Below are positions 41,595-50,268 of a stretch of 64,000 nucleotides of DNA, piece after piece. Numbering within the stretch: the stretch's first letter is position 1; each line of letters begins with the position of its first letter. The stretch comes from Allobosea sp. BH3. GTDB lineage: Bacteria > Pseudomonadota > Alphaproteobacteria > Rhizobiales > Beijerinckiaceae. The position numbers and the translations under genes are program-made. The DNA lies in contig NZ_JAIMCA010000003.1 in NCBI RefSeq assembly GCF_025499465.1, positions 124,001 to 188,000 of the forward strand. Reading direction: 5' to 3'. The notes under the pieces were generated by a model. The model worked only from the letters and a program-made list of their open reading frames with translations, was not told the origin of the DNA and did no database searches.

Positions 41595-43103
41595 TCAGCG
41601 CGTCTTGATGTCGATCGCGCGCACCCAGTCGTCACCGCGCGCCTGCCAGGCGATGGACTTCGACTGGGCGTAGGTGATCGGGGTGAAGAACATGAACAGC
41701 GAGGGCGAATCCTCGCAGAGCTGCTTGGTCAGCTTGCGGTAGAGCTCGGTCCGCTTGGCCGCGTCATTGGTAGAGCGGGCCGCCTTGGCGCCCTGGGTGA
41801 AGCTCTCGCTGCCCCAATAGGACTGCGGATTCTCCGTCTCCCAGAAGTTCAGCAGCCCGCCGGCGTCGAGTGTCGGCCAGCCCAGGCCGAAATAGGCGGA
41901 GTCGCCGAGGTTCTTGCCGACGATGTACTTGTTCATGAAGGAGCCGAACTCCATCTCGCGCAGGTTCACTTTGACGCCGACCTCGCCGAGCTGGGAGGCG
42001 ACGACCTGGGCGATGTCGGAGGCCTGGATGTAGCGGCCGGTCGGCACCTCGAGCTCCATGGTCAGGCCGCTGGCGAAACCGGCCTCGGCGAGCAGCTTCT
42101 TGGCCTGCGCCGGATCATAGGCGGCCGGCTTGAGATCGGGGTTGAAGCCGAAATAGACGGAGGAGAGCGGCTGGCAGGCGCTGACTTCGGCCAGGCCGTC
42201 GAGCAGCCCCTCATTGATCGCCTTGCGGTCGATGGCGAGATTCAGCGCGCGCCAGAGCTTCGGTTGATCCTTGAAGGGCGCGCGCAGGCCGTTGAGCTTG
42301 ATGAACATGCCACGCGTGCCGGCGACCGAGCCGGCCTCGACCTTGCCGCCGGCCTTGATCTGCTTGATTTCGGAGGTGGGGAAGCCTGTGATCAGGTCGA
42401 CATCGCCGGCTGTCAGCGCGGCGATACGAGAGGAATCCTCCGGGAGGATGCGGAAGGTGACGTTGTCGAAGGCCGGCTTCTCGTCCCAATAACCCTTGCG
42501 GGCCTTGAGTTCGACGCGATCACCGCTGGTGAAACGCACCAGCTCGTAGGGACCGCTGCCCACGGCCGTTACGGCCGGGTTGTTCTCGGCCGTCCACTTC
42601 GGCGGCATCAGCAGGAACATCGACATCTGGTCGGGCAGGTCGGGGTAGGCGCCCTTGCTGAGGAACTCGACGACCGTCGGCGAGACCACTTTGACTTCCG
42701 TGATCGCTGCGAACCAGGGCTTGTTGCGCGCCGCGGTCTTGGGGTCGAGCACACGCTCGACATTCCATTTCACGGCCTCGGCATCGAGCTTCTCCCCGTT
42801 CGAGAAGGTGACGCCCTCGCGCAGGGTGAAGCGCCAGGCATTGTCGCCGACCGCCTCCCATTTCGTGGCGAGGCCGGGGCGCAGCTTGAGGTCCGGTCCG
42901 CGATCGACCAGCGGCGTGTAGATGTGAGCGGCGACGCTGAGGTCGGTGCCGACCGTCGTCGACTTGAAGGGGTCGAGCGTGTTGACGTTGCTCGACAGCG
43001 CGATCGTCAGATCGCGTGCCGTTGCAGGAGCCGACAGTGCGAGGGAACTGAGCCCGAAGGAGAGGGCGGCGGCGAGGCGGTGGGCCGAGGCCTGGTTGCG
43101 CAT
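41595..43103 (-). CDS. ABC transporter substrate-binding protein, family 5
   Basis: A 502-residue periplasmic binding protein of the peptide/opine/nickel class. The Sec signal peptide ends near SAPATA (about residue 29). The mature start RDLTIALSSNVNTLDPF and the block RFTLREGVTFSNGEKLDAEAVKWNVERV are typical. AGGGGA is upstream of the ATG. It heads the operon of hydantoinase A/B and two permeases and is divergent from the GntR gene. The ligand is probably an amide, hydantoin or opine-like compound; inferred only from the neighbours. Confidence 0.9.
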   Translation of the reverse strand: MRNQASAHRLAAALSFGLSSLALSAPATARDLTIALSSNVNTLDPFKSTTVGTDLSVAAHIYTPLVDRGPDLKLRPGLATKWEAVGDNAWRFTLREGVTFSNGEKLDAEAVKWNVERVLDPKTAARNKPWFAAITEVKVVSPTVVEFLSKGAYPDLPDQMSMFLLMPPKWTAENNPAVTAVGSGPYELVRFTSGDRVELKARKGYWDEKPAFDNVTFRILPEDSSRIAALTAGDVDLITGFPTSEIKQIKAGGKVEAGSVAGTRGMFIKLNGLRAPFKDQPKLWRALNLAIDRKAINEGLLDGLAEVSACQPLSSVYFGFNPDLKPAAYDPAQAKKLLAEAGFASGLTMELEVPTGRYIQASDIAQVVASQLGEVGVKVNLREMEFGSFMNKYIVGKNLGDSAYFGLGWPTLDAGGLLNFWETENPQSYWGSESFTQGAKAARSTNDAAKRTELYRKLTKQLCEDSPSLFMFFTPITYAQSKSIAWQARGDDWVRAIDIKTR

Positions 43104-43143
43104 GACAATCCCCTGTGTTTATCTTTGGCGCCAATCCTGATTT

Positions 43144-43167
43144 CATGATTGGCATCTGTCAATGATG
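43144..43167. promoter_or_regulatory. Imperfect palindrome in the GntR/binding-protein divergent spacer
   Basis: CATGATTG (43144-43151) and CAATGATG (43160-43167) are inverted copies with one mismatch, 8 bp apart. The site lies 41 bp upstream of the binding-protein start and in front of the divergent GntR gene, so it is a candidate operator for that regulator. Confidence 0.45.
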
Positions 43168-43322
43168 TGTCATGGAAGTTTTTGCTCAATTGCGGTGCAC
43201 CTGCAGGAAGGGGCATCTCCGCCGACCCATTCGTGTGTCGCGAGCATGAATTGCGATCGGGCGGCAAAGCGGGTGATGATGGCCACGAGCATGTTCGGAT
43301 TCGTCTGCGGAATACGGCGCTG

Positions 43323-44009
43323 ATGACTTTTGAGACCCAACAGGGCGGCGGGATGGATGTCGCAGGGCGTGGCGCGCGCGCTGCCGGCGGCAGTGCATCG
43401 CGAGCCCGCGAGCTCGCGAAACTGATCGAGCGGGACATCAGCACCGGCCGGCTCAGCGCCGGCTCCTGGCTCAAGCAGGTTGATCTCGAAGCGCAGTACG
43501 GCGCCTCGCGCCTCGACATCCGCCAGGCGCTGGACCGGCTCGAGGAAAAGGGCTTCGTCAAGCTCGAGGCCAATCGCGGCTACCGGGTGGAGACCTTCGA
43601 CAAGGCACGCTTCCGCAATGTCGTGACGATCCGTGCCGTCCTCGAGGTCGCTGCCGCCGCTGAGGTCCTGACGCATATCGACGAGGCGGGGCTGGAGCGC
43701 CTGCTGCTACGCGCCGACGCCTTCGCAGAAGCCGTCAAGGCCGAGACCGTGGTCGCACAGGAGGAGGCGAATTATGCCTTCCACGCTGCAATGCTCGAAT
43801 ACTGTCCGAACAAGGACCTCGTCTCGATGATCTTCGACCTGCGCAGCCGCGTGCCGGTCACCCTGACGCGCGAGAAGAACACCGCGACTCTTCTCGCCCG
43901 CACGGTGCGCGATCACTACGAGATCGTCGAATGCCTGCGCGCGCAGGATTCGGCCGGCCTTGCGGCAATCGTTCACCGGCACACGCTGGGCGGAATCGAC
44001 ATCATCTGA
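43323..44009 (+). CDS. GntR-family (FadR subfamily) transcriptional regulator
   Basis: A 228-residue regulator. The N-terminal winged helix (residues about 22-88) has SWLKQVDLEAQYGASRLDIRQALDRLEEKGFVKLE, in pieces the GntR signature. The C-terminal all-helical FCD effector domain includes IRAVLEVAAAAEVL and HYEIVECLRAQD. The ATG at 43323 keeps a short leader; an upstream start at 43149 would run through the operator region. It probably represses the divergent transporter/hydantoinase operon and its own downstream gene, the opine dehydrogenase-like gene, 20 bp away. Confidence 0.87.
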   Translation: MTFETQQGGGMDVAGRGARAAGGSASRARELAKLIERDISTGRLSAGSWLKQVDLEAQYGASRLDIRQALDRLEEKGFVKLEANRGYRVETFDKARFRNVVTIRAVLEVAAAAEVLTHIDEAGLERLLLRADAFAEAVKAETVVAQEEANYAFHAAMLEYCPNKDLVSMIFDLRSRVPVTLTREKNTATLLARTVRDHYEIVECLRAQDSAGLAAIVHRHTLGGIDII

Positions 44010-44029
44010 AGCATCCAGAGGATTATCCC

Positions 44030-45097
44030 ATGCGCGTCGCCATCATCGGCTCGGGCGGAATCGGGCGCGGCTATGCCGCCTATCTGACCGGTCAGGGGCA
44101 CGAGCCCGTCATCTGGTCGCCCAGTGGTGCGGCTCTCGCCGATTTCGCCGGCGACGCGCCGTTGGCCGTCACCGGGAAGCTCGAAACCTCGCTGCCATTG
44201 CGCGTCGCCCCGGATGCCGCGGCTGCGCTCGCCGGCGCGGAAGCCGTTATCCTCGCGGTGCAGGCCAATGGCTTCAAGACGGTGATCGACGCCATCGCGC
44301 CACATCTCGCTGCGGGCCAGACTGTGGTCATCAGCGCCCACTGTTCCTTCGCGGCGCTCTATCTGCACCGTCTGCTGACGGCGCGCGGGCTCGACCTGCC
44401 GATCGCGACCTGGGCGACCACGGCGCTCACCGCCCGCAAGAGCGGGCCGCGTAGCGTCCATATCTCGGGTATCCGCGCGAAGCTCGACGTTGCGACCCTG
44501 CCCGTGCGCCATGCCGAGGCCGGTCTCGCCATTTGCCGCGCGCTCTTCGGGGATCGCTTCGAGCCGCGCGACGACGTGCTGGCGATCATGCTCAGCAACC
44601 TCAATCCACCGGCCCATGTAGCCAATATGCTCGGCAATCTCACCCGCGCCGAAAAGGGCGAGGATTGGCCGAACTACGGCTCGATCACCCAGGGTGTCGG
44701 CCGGATCGTCGATGCGATGGATGTCGAGCGGCTGGAGCTGGCCAAGGCCTTCGGCCTCTCGGTCCGCAGCGTGCAGGATCACTATGTCCATTCATTCGGC
44801 GTGACGCCCGGGCCGGTCGGCGAGATGGCCGCGGCGGTCTACAAGAACCGTCCGGAGCTGCTTGGCCCCAAGACGCTGGACACCCGCTTCATCACAGAGG
44901 ATGTGCCCTTCGGTCTCGCCCCCCTCGAAGCACTGGGGGCGGTGACGGACGTCAGGCTGCCGCTTCACCAGGCTGGCATCGCCTTGTTCGATGCGATCTG
45001 CGCCCGCGATTTCCGGGCGGAGAACGATCTGCTTCCGGCATTGGATCTAGGCCGGCTTTCGGCTGCGGCGCTGCATAAGGAGCTCCGCGGGGAGTAG
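44030..45097 (+). CDS. NAD/NADP octopine/nopaline dehydrogenase-family protein
   Basis: A 355-residue opine dehydrogenase-like enzyme. The N-terminal Rossmann motif is VAIIGSGGIGRGYAAYL, and the C-terminal Octopine_DH domain includes MLSNLNPPAHVANMLGN and the conserved His in QDHYVHSFGV. This family makes or cleaves N-carboxyalkyl amino acids (opines) with NAD(P)H. AGAGG precedes the ATG. It is co-transcribed with the GntR gene and linked by layout to the divergent transporter and hydantoinase. An opine or related imino-linked compound as substrate is plausible. Confidence 0.85.
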   Translation: MRVAIIGSGGIGRGYAAYLTGQGHEPVIWSPSGAALADFAGDAPLAVTGKLETSLPLRVAPDAAAALAGAEAVILAVQANGFKTVIDAIAPHLAAGQTVVISAHCSFAALYLHRLLTARGLDLPIATWATTALTARKSGPRSVHISGIRAKLDVATLPVRHAEAGLAICRALFGDRFEPRDDVLAIMLSNLNPPAHVANMLGNLTRAEKGEDWPNYGSITQGVGRIVDAMDVERLELAKAFGLSVRSVQDHYVHSFGVTPGPVGEMAAAVYKNRPELLGPKTLDTRFITEDVPFGLAPLEALGAVTDVRLPLHQAGIALFDAICARDFRAENDLLPALDLGRLSAAALHKELRGE

Positions 45098-45107
45098 GCG
45101 CGCGCTC

Positions 45108-45132
45108 GAGCCGGTCAGTCCCTGACCGGCTC
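45108..45132. terminator. Bidirectional terminator hairpin between convergent genes
   Basis: GAGCCGGTCAG (45108-45118) pairs perfectly with CTGACCGGCTC (45122-45132) around a 3-nt loop. It lies after the opine-dehydrogenase-like stop and overlaps the last codons of the convergent CMD-type gene. No T-run on either strand. Confidence 0.55.
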
Positions 45133-45690
45133 GCCGAGCGTATGCATCAGTCTGTTGGCCCAGCCGAAGATCGAGGCCGACAGGATCAGGTCGAGGATCT
45201 CCACCTCCGAGAGGCCGATGTCGCGCAGCGCCGCGATTTCGGCAGGTCCGGCGGCCGGCGGAGATTGCGACAGCTTCACCGCGAAATCGAAGATGGCCTG
45301 ATGATGGTCTTCGAGCTCTGCCGCGACGCCACCAGCGAAGATCGTCTCCATCACCTCGGGCCGCTTGGTGAGCTGATTGAAGCGCGAGGCGTGGACCGCG
45401 ACGCAGTAGACGCATGAATTGACGATCGACGCGGCAACGGCGCCGAGTTCGCGCTCCGCCGAGGACAGGCCGCCCTTGCCGTACATGATCGTGTTGAACA
45501 GCGGCGAGCGGACCTTCAACGATTCCGGATCATGCGCCAGCGTCAGCACATAGGGCGAGATGCCCTTGCTCGACGGCGTGATCTGCATGGCGTCGCGCTG
45601 CTCAGGCGTCGCCTTGTCGAGCTCCACCGGCGTGACATAGGGCGCCCAGCGCGGGACCGTCGCCGTGAATTCATGGACAACCCGGCTCAT
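45115..45690 (-). CDS. Carboxymuconolactone decarboxylase-fold protein, peroxidase-related type
   Basis: A 191-residue protein of the AhpD/CMD fold. The redox motif CVYCVAVH puts Cys93, Cys96 and His100 in the arrangement of the alkylhydroperoxidase AhpD and the 'uncharacterized peroxidase-related enzyme' family. It probably reduces peroxides or organic substrates with a dithiol. It overlaps the next CMD gene by 4 bp, so the two are co-translated. This pair of CMD proteins recurs next to flavin monooxygenases in Proteobacteria, and one lies divergently here. Confidence 0.85.
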   Translation of the reverse strand: MSRVVHEFTATVPRWAPYVTPVELDKATPEQRDAMQITPSSKGISPYVLTLAHDPESLKVRSPLFNTIMYGKGGLSSAERELGAVAASIVNSCVYCVAVHASRFNQLTKRPEVMETIFAGGVAAELEDHHQAIFDFAVKLSQSPPAAGPAEIAALRDIGLSEVEILDLILSASIFGWANRLMHTLGEPVRD

Positions 45691-46181
45691 GCCGCCGCTC
45701 CCAGAAGGCGCAGGCCGGCGATCACACGGGCCTGATAGTTGACGAAGGCTGCGAGCTCGGCGAGGCGAACAATGTCCGGCTCGCTGACGCCTGCGGCGAT
45801 GAGGGCTGCGATATCCTCCTTGCGGGCGTCGCGGGTACGCCGCGTCAGCAGATCGGCATGGCGGATGATGGCGGCGAAGCGCGGTTCGACCGTCAGACTA
45901 GCATCCGCTTCGCCAGCCGCGATGGCCGCCAGGGCAGGGGGCTCGCCAGCCTTTGCGAGCAATGTTCGATAATGGGCGACCAGCGCGGGATCGTCGTTCC
46001 AGCCGGCCATTCGTGCAGCGAGGGCCGCTCGCTCAGCATGGCTGAGTCCGCCCGGGTCGCGCGGCAGCAGCACGGCGTCGTGGCTGGCCTGGCTCAGCCC
46101 CATGATTTCGGCCCGCTGCGCAATCGCGTCGGCGAGCGGCGTACCCGCCTGAACGCCGGCCAGAGTTTCAATCAGCGTCAT
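45687..46181 (-). CDS. CMD-domain protein, Avi_7170-like
   Basis: A 164-residue all-helical CMD-fold protein. Unlike its neighbour it has no CxxC motif, so it is probably not redox-active by itself and may be structural or a partner. The sequence pattern (LSHAERAALAARMAGWNDD, ASLTVEPRFAAIIRHADLLT) matches the CMD family that sits beside the peroxidase-related one. GGAAGG lies eight bases before the ATG at 46181; a start at 46232 would overlap the promoter of the LysR gene. First gene of the pair. Confidence 0.8.
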   Translation of the reverse strand: MTLIETLAGVQAGTPLADAIAQRAEIMGLSQASHDAVLLPRDPGGLSHAERAALAARMAGWNDDPALVAHYRTLLAKAGEPPALAAIAAGEADASLTVEPRFAAIIRHADLLTRRTRDARKEDIAALIAAGVSEPDIVRLAELAAFVNYQARVIAGLRLLGAAA

Positions 46182-46260
46182 CTCGTCCTTCCCGCACCGG
46201 CTGAGCAGCCCGAAAGGGCAAGCAAGAATCATGCTTGACCTGCATCATCATGTCCATATC

Positions 46261-46275
46261 ATTCGTAATGTGAAT
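46261..46275. promoter_or_regulatory. LysR-type half-site pair
   Basis: ATTC (46261-46264) and GAAT (46272-46275) are 7 bp apart, giving the T-N11-A form expected for LysR regulators. The site is just before the LysR start and in the spacer shared with the divergent CMD genes. Confidence 0.35.
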
Positions 46276-46286
46276 GGTGAGGCAGG

Positions 46287-47270
46287 ATGGACCTGAAGCA
46301 GCTCGAGGCCTTCGCCGCAGTCATGTCCGCCGGTAGCATCACCGGCGCTGCTCGCTTGCTCGGCCGCTCGCAGCCGGCGCTCACCCGCCTGATCCAGGAT
46401 CTCGAAACGTCGCTCGGCTTCGGCCTGCTCCATCGCGCTGGCCCGCGCGTCACTCCGACCGAGCAAGGATTGCGCTTCCATCAGGAGGTCGAGCCGGTCA
46501 TGGCCTGGCTCCGGCAGCTCCGCGAGCGGGCCGATGCGATCGCGCTCGACCGGCCTCGCTCGCTTTCGGTCGCCTCGATCGCCTCTTTCTCCGTTGGCAT
46601 GCTGCCTACGGCGCTGCGCCAACTGGGAGGCGATGCCCTTCCTGAGCAGATCCACATCCGGACGGCGTTGGCGGAGCAGGTCGTCCAGGCGGTTGCGACA
46701 CAGGTTTCGGAAATCGGGATCACCAGCCTTCCGGTCGATCATCCTGCGCTGGAAATTCATTGGATCGGGGAGGCGCCTTGCGTCGCCGCGGTGGCGGCCG
46801 ACGATCCGCTGGCAAAGGCAGAGCGCATTCCACTCTCGGCCCTGTCCGGCCGGCGCCTGATCACCATGGCGAATCCCTTCCGCTGGCGCCGGCGCGTCGA
46901 TCTCGCCTTGCGTCAGCGGGGCGTTTCCCCGGCTTCCGTCCTCGACACCAACACCTCGAACACGGCGATCATGTCGGCCCGCGCCGGCCTCGGTATCGCC
47001 ATCGTCGAGCCGATCATCGCCTGCGGCATGCCGGTCGACGGTGTCGTGATCCGGCCGATCGACGTACCGATCTCCTTCTTCTGGGCTGTTGTCACGCCCT
47101 ATGGGCGCCCCTCGACGGCGCTGATCTCGGGCTTGATCGACAGGCTCGAGGCGATTTCCCGCGAAACCATCCCAGGTTTCGTCAAGCACCCGGCAGCGGC
47201 GCGCGATCGGCTGATGGCAGATGCCTTCGGCCATGCCGCCGCGCCTTCCCACGAGACATTGACGCCATGA
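46287..47270 (+). CDS. LysR-family transcriptional regulator
   Basis: A 327-residue LysR regulator. The helix-turn-helix is MDLKQLEAFAAVMSAGSITG followed by AARLLGRSQPALTRLIQDLE. The effector domain begins near residue 92. GGCAGG is upstream of the ATG. Its stop overlaps the start of the flavin monooxygenase-like gene (ATGA), and the CMD pair is divergent, so it likely controls both directions. Effector unknown. Confidence 0.9.
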   Translation: MDLKQLEAFAAVMSAGSITGAARLLGRSQPALTRLIQDLETSLGFGLLHRAGPRVTPTEQGLRFHQEVEPVMAWLRQLRERADAIALDRPRSLSVASIASFSVGMLPTALRQLGGDALPEQIHIRTALAEQVVQAVATQVSEIGITSLPVDHPALEIHWIGEAPCVAAVAADDPLAKAERIPLSALSGRRLITMANPFRWRRRVDLALRQRGVSPASVLDTNTSNTAIMSARAGLGIAIVEPIIACGMPVDGVVIRPIDVPISFFWAVVTPYGRPSTALISGLIDRLEAISRETIPGFVKHPAAARDRLMADAFGHAAAPSHETLTP

Positions 47271-48742
47271 ATGCCCTTCAGCAGCAACCGTCCGGGTTGC
47301 GCCAGCTCGAACTCCGGCTGCAGCAGGATCTGTCCTGGCTGGAATGGCCGGCCAAGAGCTGGGTGCCGCCGCGCGAGGTCGCCGGGCAGCCCGTGACCGA
47401 TGTCGTCGTGGTGGGGGCGGGCATGTGCGGCCTGGCGGCCGCTGCCGCGATCAAGGGGCTGGGCATCTCCAGCCTGCTCGTGCTCGACAAGGCTCCGGCC
47501 GGTCGCGAGGGCCCTTGGGTAACCTACGCGCGCATGGAAACCCTGCGCTCGCCCAAGCAATTGACTGGGCCGGCGCTGGGGCTGCCGGCTCTGACGTTCA
47601 GGGCCTGGTATGAGGCGCAGTTCGGGAGCGAGGCCTGGGAGGCGCTCGGCAAGATCCCGCGCCAGCAATGGATGGAGTATCTGGTCTGGTATCGCAAGGT
47701 GTTGGACCTGCCGGTTCGCAACGAGGTCGAACTCGTCGCGGTCACGCCGGGTCCCGATGATCTCCTGACCCTGCGCCTGAGAGAGGCCGGGGGCGAGCGC
47801 GAGATTCTTGCCCGCCATCTCGTGCTGGCGACGGGCCGCGACGGTCTCGGCGGATCGTGGGTCCCGCCGATCGTGTCCGGCATCGGCCGCAGTCTTTGGG
47901 CTCACAGCGCCGACGAGATCGACTTCGCCGCACTGGCGGGCAAGCGCGTCGGCGTCGTTGGGGCAGGCGCCTCGGCCATGGACAATGCGGCCGAGGCCCT
48001 GGAGCGCGGCGCAGCCAGCCTGGACCTGTTCGTGCGCCGCAAGGACCTGCCGCGGATCAACAAGTTCACCGGCATCGGCAGCCAGGGCGTCGTCCATGGC
48101 TTCGCCGGCCTGCCCGACGACTGGAAATGGCGCTTCCTCGACTATGCGATGAAGGCGCAGACACCGCCCCCGCGCGACTCGACCTTGCGCGTCTCGCGCC
48201 ACCCTCAGGCCCGCTTCCATCTCGGCAGCCCGATCGAGAGCCTCGTCGAACGCGACGGCCATCTCGTGCTGACGACTGCCAAGGGCGCTTATCCGCTGGA
48301 TTTCCTGATCATGGCGACCGGCTTCTCGGTCGATCTCGGCGTGCGCGGGGAACTGGCCGCCGTGGCCCCCTTCATCCGTTTCTGGAAGGACCGCTACGCG
48401 CCGCCGGCCGGCATCGACAATGCCGAGCTGGCGAATGCGCCCGATCTTGGCCCCGGCTTCGAATTCCAGGAACGCGAGCCCGGCACCTGCCCGGCGCTCT
48501 CACTCATCCACTGCTTCAACTACCCGGCCATGCTCTCGCACGGCAAGCTGTCGGGCGACATCCCGGCGGTCAGCGAGGGCGCGCAGCGCCTGGCGCGCGG
48601 CATCGCGCGCGCGCTCTTCGTCGCCGATCGGAAGGCGCATTACGAGGCGCTTGTCGGTTTCGATGCGCCGGAGCTGCTCGGCGACGAATGGACCGACGCG
48701 GACGCGCCTGCGGCCGAACCTCGCGACCGGGTGATCGCCTGA
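47267..48742 (+). CDS. Flavin-containing monooxygenase-like NAD(P)/FAD oxidoreductase
   Basis: A 491-residue two-dinucleotide-domain flavoprotein. The FAD motif VVVVGAGMCGLAAAAAIKGLG starts near residue 46 and the NAD(P) motif RVGVVGAGASAMDNAAEAL near 228. MATGF in between is the FMO/Baeyer-Villiger type link. It would hydroxylate a heteroatom or insert oxygen using NADPH and O2. Translationally coupled to the LysR gene and followed by the tripartite transporter, which suggests that a carboxylate taken up by the transporter is its substrate. The divergent CMD genes may handle peroxide by-products; this link is inference. Confidence 0.8.
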   Translation: MNALQQQPSGLRQLELRLQQDLSWLEWPAKSWVPPREVAGQPVTDVVVVGAGMCGLAAAAAIKGLGISSLLVLDKAPAGREGPWVTYARMETLRSPKQLTGPALGLPALTFRAWYEAQFGSEAWEALGKIPRQQWMEYLVWYRKVLDLPVRNEVELVAVTPGPDDLLTLRLREAGGEREILARHLVLATGRDGLGGSWVPPIVSGIGRSLWAHSADEIDFAALAGKRVGVVGAGASAMDNAAEALERGAASLDLFVRRKDLPRINKFTGIGSQGVVHGFAGLPDDWKWRFLDYAMKAQTPPPRDSTLRVSRHPQARFHLGSPIESLVERDGHLVLTTAKGAYPLDFLIMATGFSVDLGVRGELAAVAPFIRFWKDRYAPPAGIDNAELANAPDLGPGFEFQEREPGTCPALSLIHCFNYPAMLSHGKLSGDIPAVSEGAQRLARGIARALFVADRKAHYEALVGFDAPELLGDEWTDADAPAAEPRDRVIA

Positions 48743-48826
48743 GACCGAGGACACATAACAACAGCTTTGCCGAGACTGCCATCACGACCGACCCATCGCA
48801 CCACTTGCGCATCGAAGGAGCCGATC

Positions 48827-49789
48827 ATGAAGACGCTGACGCTAGTAGCCGCTCTCACCGCGATCCTCGCCGGCCCCGCGCCGGCTCTTGCGCAGGCCTA
48901 TCCCGAGAAACCGATCGAGATGATCGTCGCCTTCGCGCCCGGCGGCGGCACGGACGTCGCGGCCCGTTCGATCGCCCGCTACATGGAGAAGTATCTCGGC
49001 GGCAACGCCCGCATCGGCGTCATCAACAAGCCCGGCGCGGGCGGCGAGATCGGCTGGACGGCTGTCGCCCAGGCCAAACCGGACGGCTACACGATCGGCT
49101 TCATCAACGCGCCGGCCATCAATGCTCTGGTGATCGAGGGCAAAGCCAAGTTCAAGATGAGCGACTTCCAGCCGGTCGCGAACCTCGTTTACGATCCCGG
49201 CGTGCTGGTCGTTCCGAAGAGCAGCCCCTACACCTCGCTGAAGGATGTCGTCGAAGCCGCTAAGAAAGGGGCAGGAGCTGTCGTCATCGGCACGTCGGGC
49301 GTCAGCGGCTCTTCCGAGCACATCGCTCTGCTGAACTTCCAGCGCCTCGCCGATGCCAAGTTCACGCCGGCCTTCTTCGGCGGTACGGCCCCGGTCCGGC
49401 AGGCGGTTCTGGGTGGGCACATTCCCGCCGCGACGATGAATCTGAGCGAGGCTCTGCAGATCGCACGCGAGGGCCAGATCAGGGTGATCGGCGTGATGAG
49501 CGCCGAGCGTTCGCCCTATCTGCCCGATGCGCCGACCTTCCGCGAGGGCGGCTATGACGTCGTGGCCGGCGCCACGCGTGGCATCGCCGCTCCGAAGGGC
49601 ATCCCGGCCGACATCATCGCGAAGCTTGAAAAGGCCATCGACCAGGCGCTCAAGGATCCGGAATATCTCGACGCGGCCAAGCGCGCGGAAATCCCGCTGC
49701 AGTATCTCGCCTCGGCGGAATACAAGGCCTTCCTCGACGGCGCCACGAGCGACCTCGAAGCGACCTGGAAGGCGACGCCGTGGAAGTGA
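48827..49789 (+). CDS. Tripartite tricarboxylate transporter substrate-binding protein (TctC/Bug)
   Basis: A 320-residue periplasmic binding protein of the Bug family. The Sec signal peptide ends at ALAQA (about residue 23). YPEKPIEMIVAFAPGGGTDV is the ligand-loop signature and INKPGAGGEIGW the second. GAAGGAG precedes the ATG by seven bases. It overlaps tctB at its 3' end. Ligands of this family are usually di- or tricarboxylates or aromatic acids. Confidence 0.9.
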   Translation: MKTLTLVAALTAILAGPAPALAQAYPEKPIEMIVAFAPGGGTDVAARSIARYMEKYLGGNARIGVINKPGAGGEIGWTAVAQAKPDGYTIGFINAPAINALVIEGKAKFKMSDFQPVANLVYDPGVLVVPKSSPYTSLKDVVEAAKKGAGAVVIGTSGVSGSSEHIALLNFQRLADAKFTPAFFGGTAPVRQAVLGGHIPAATMNLSEALQIAREGQIRVIGVMSAERSPYLPDAPTFREGGYDVVAGATRGIAAPKGIPADIIAKLEKAIDQALKDPEYLDAAKRAEIPLQYLASAEYKAFLDGATSDLEATWKATPWK

Positions 49790-50268
49790 GCGGCGCGTCG
49801 GCCCCAACTTCCCGCAGCCTCGCCGAGATCGTCTTCGCGATCCTCCTGATCGCCGGGGCGGCAGCCGTCATCTTCACAGCTTCCGGCTACCCCGGCGAGA
49901 GCGCGACCTATCCCGTCGTCATCGGAGCGGCATTGGCCGGTCTCGGCTGCTGGGTGCTCGTGCGCGAGGTGCTGCGCCGCCTGCAGGGACACGCCACGCC
50001 CGGCTCGTTCGCGGAGCATGCTCCGCGGCTGGCGATCGGTCTGGTCGCGCTCGTTCTCTATGTGCTGGCTGTCAGCCTGGTCGGCTTCATCCTGCCGAGC
50101 GTCGCGCTCGGCGTGCTGCTGCCGGCCAGCGTCGGCTTCCGGCGCTGGGGCCTATCCTTCGTCGTCGCCGTGATCTCTGTCGTCTCGATCCTGCTGATCT
50201 TCGTGCTCGCTCTGGAACGACCGATCCCGCCCGATATCCTCTCGCCGCTCGGGAGGCTCTTCCGATGA
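49780..50268 (+). CDS. tctB: Tripartite tricarboxylate transporter small membrane subunit TctB
   Basis: A 162-residue membrane protein with four hydrophobic helices (about 18-38, 46-63, 84-103 and 125-150), as expected of TctB. The start is a GTG at 49780 (or 49786), inside the end of the binding-protein gene. Its stop overlaps the tctA start. It is thought to help assemble or stabilise the TctA channel. Confidence 0.88.
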   Translation: MEVSGASAPTSRSLAEIVFAILLIAGAAAVIFTASGYPGESATYPVVIGAALAGLGCWVLVREVLRRLQGHATPGSFAEHAPRLAIGLVALVLYVLAVSLVGFILPSVALGVLLPASVGFRRWGLSFVVAVISVVSILLIFVLALERPIPPDILSPLGRLFR

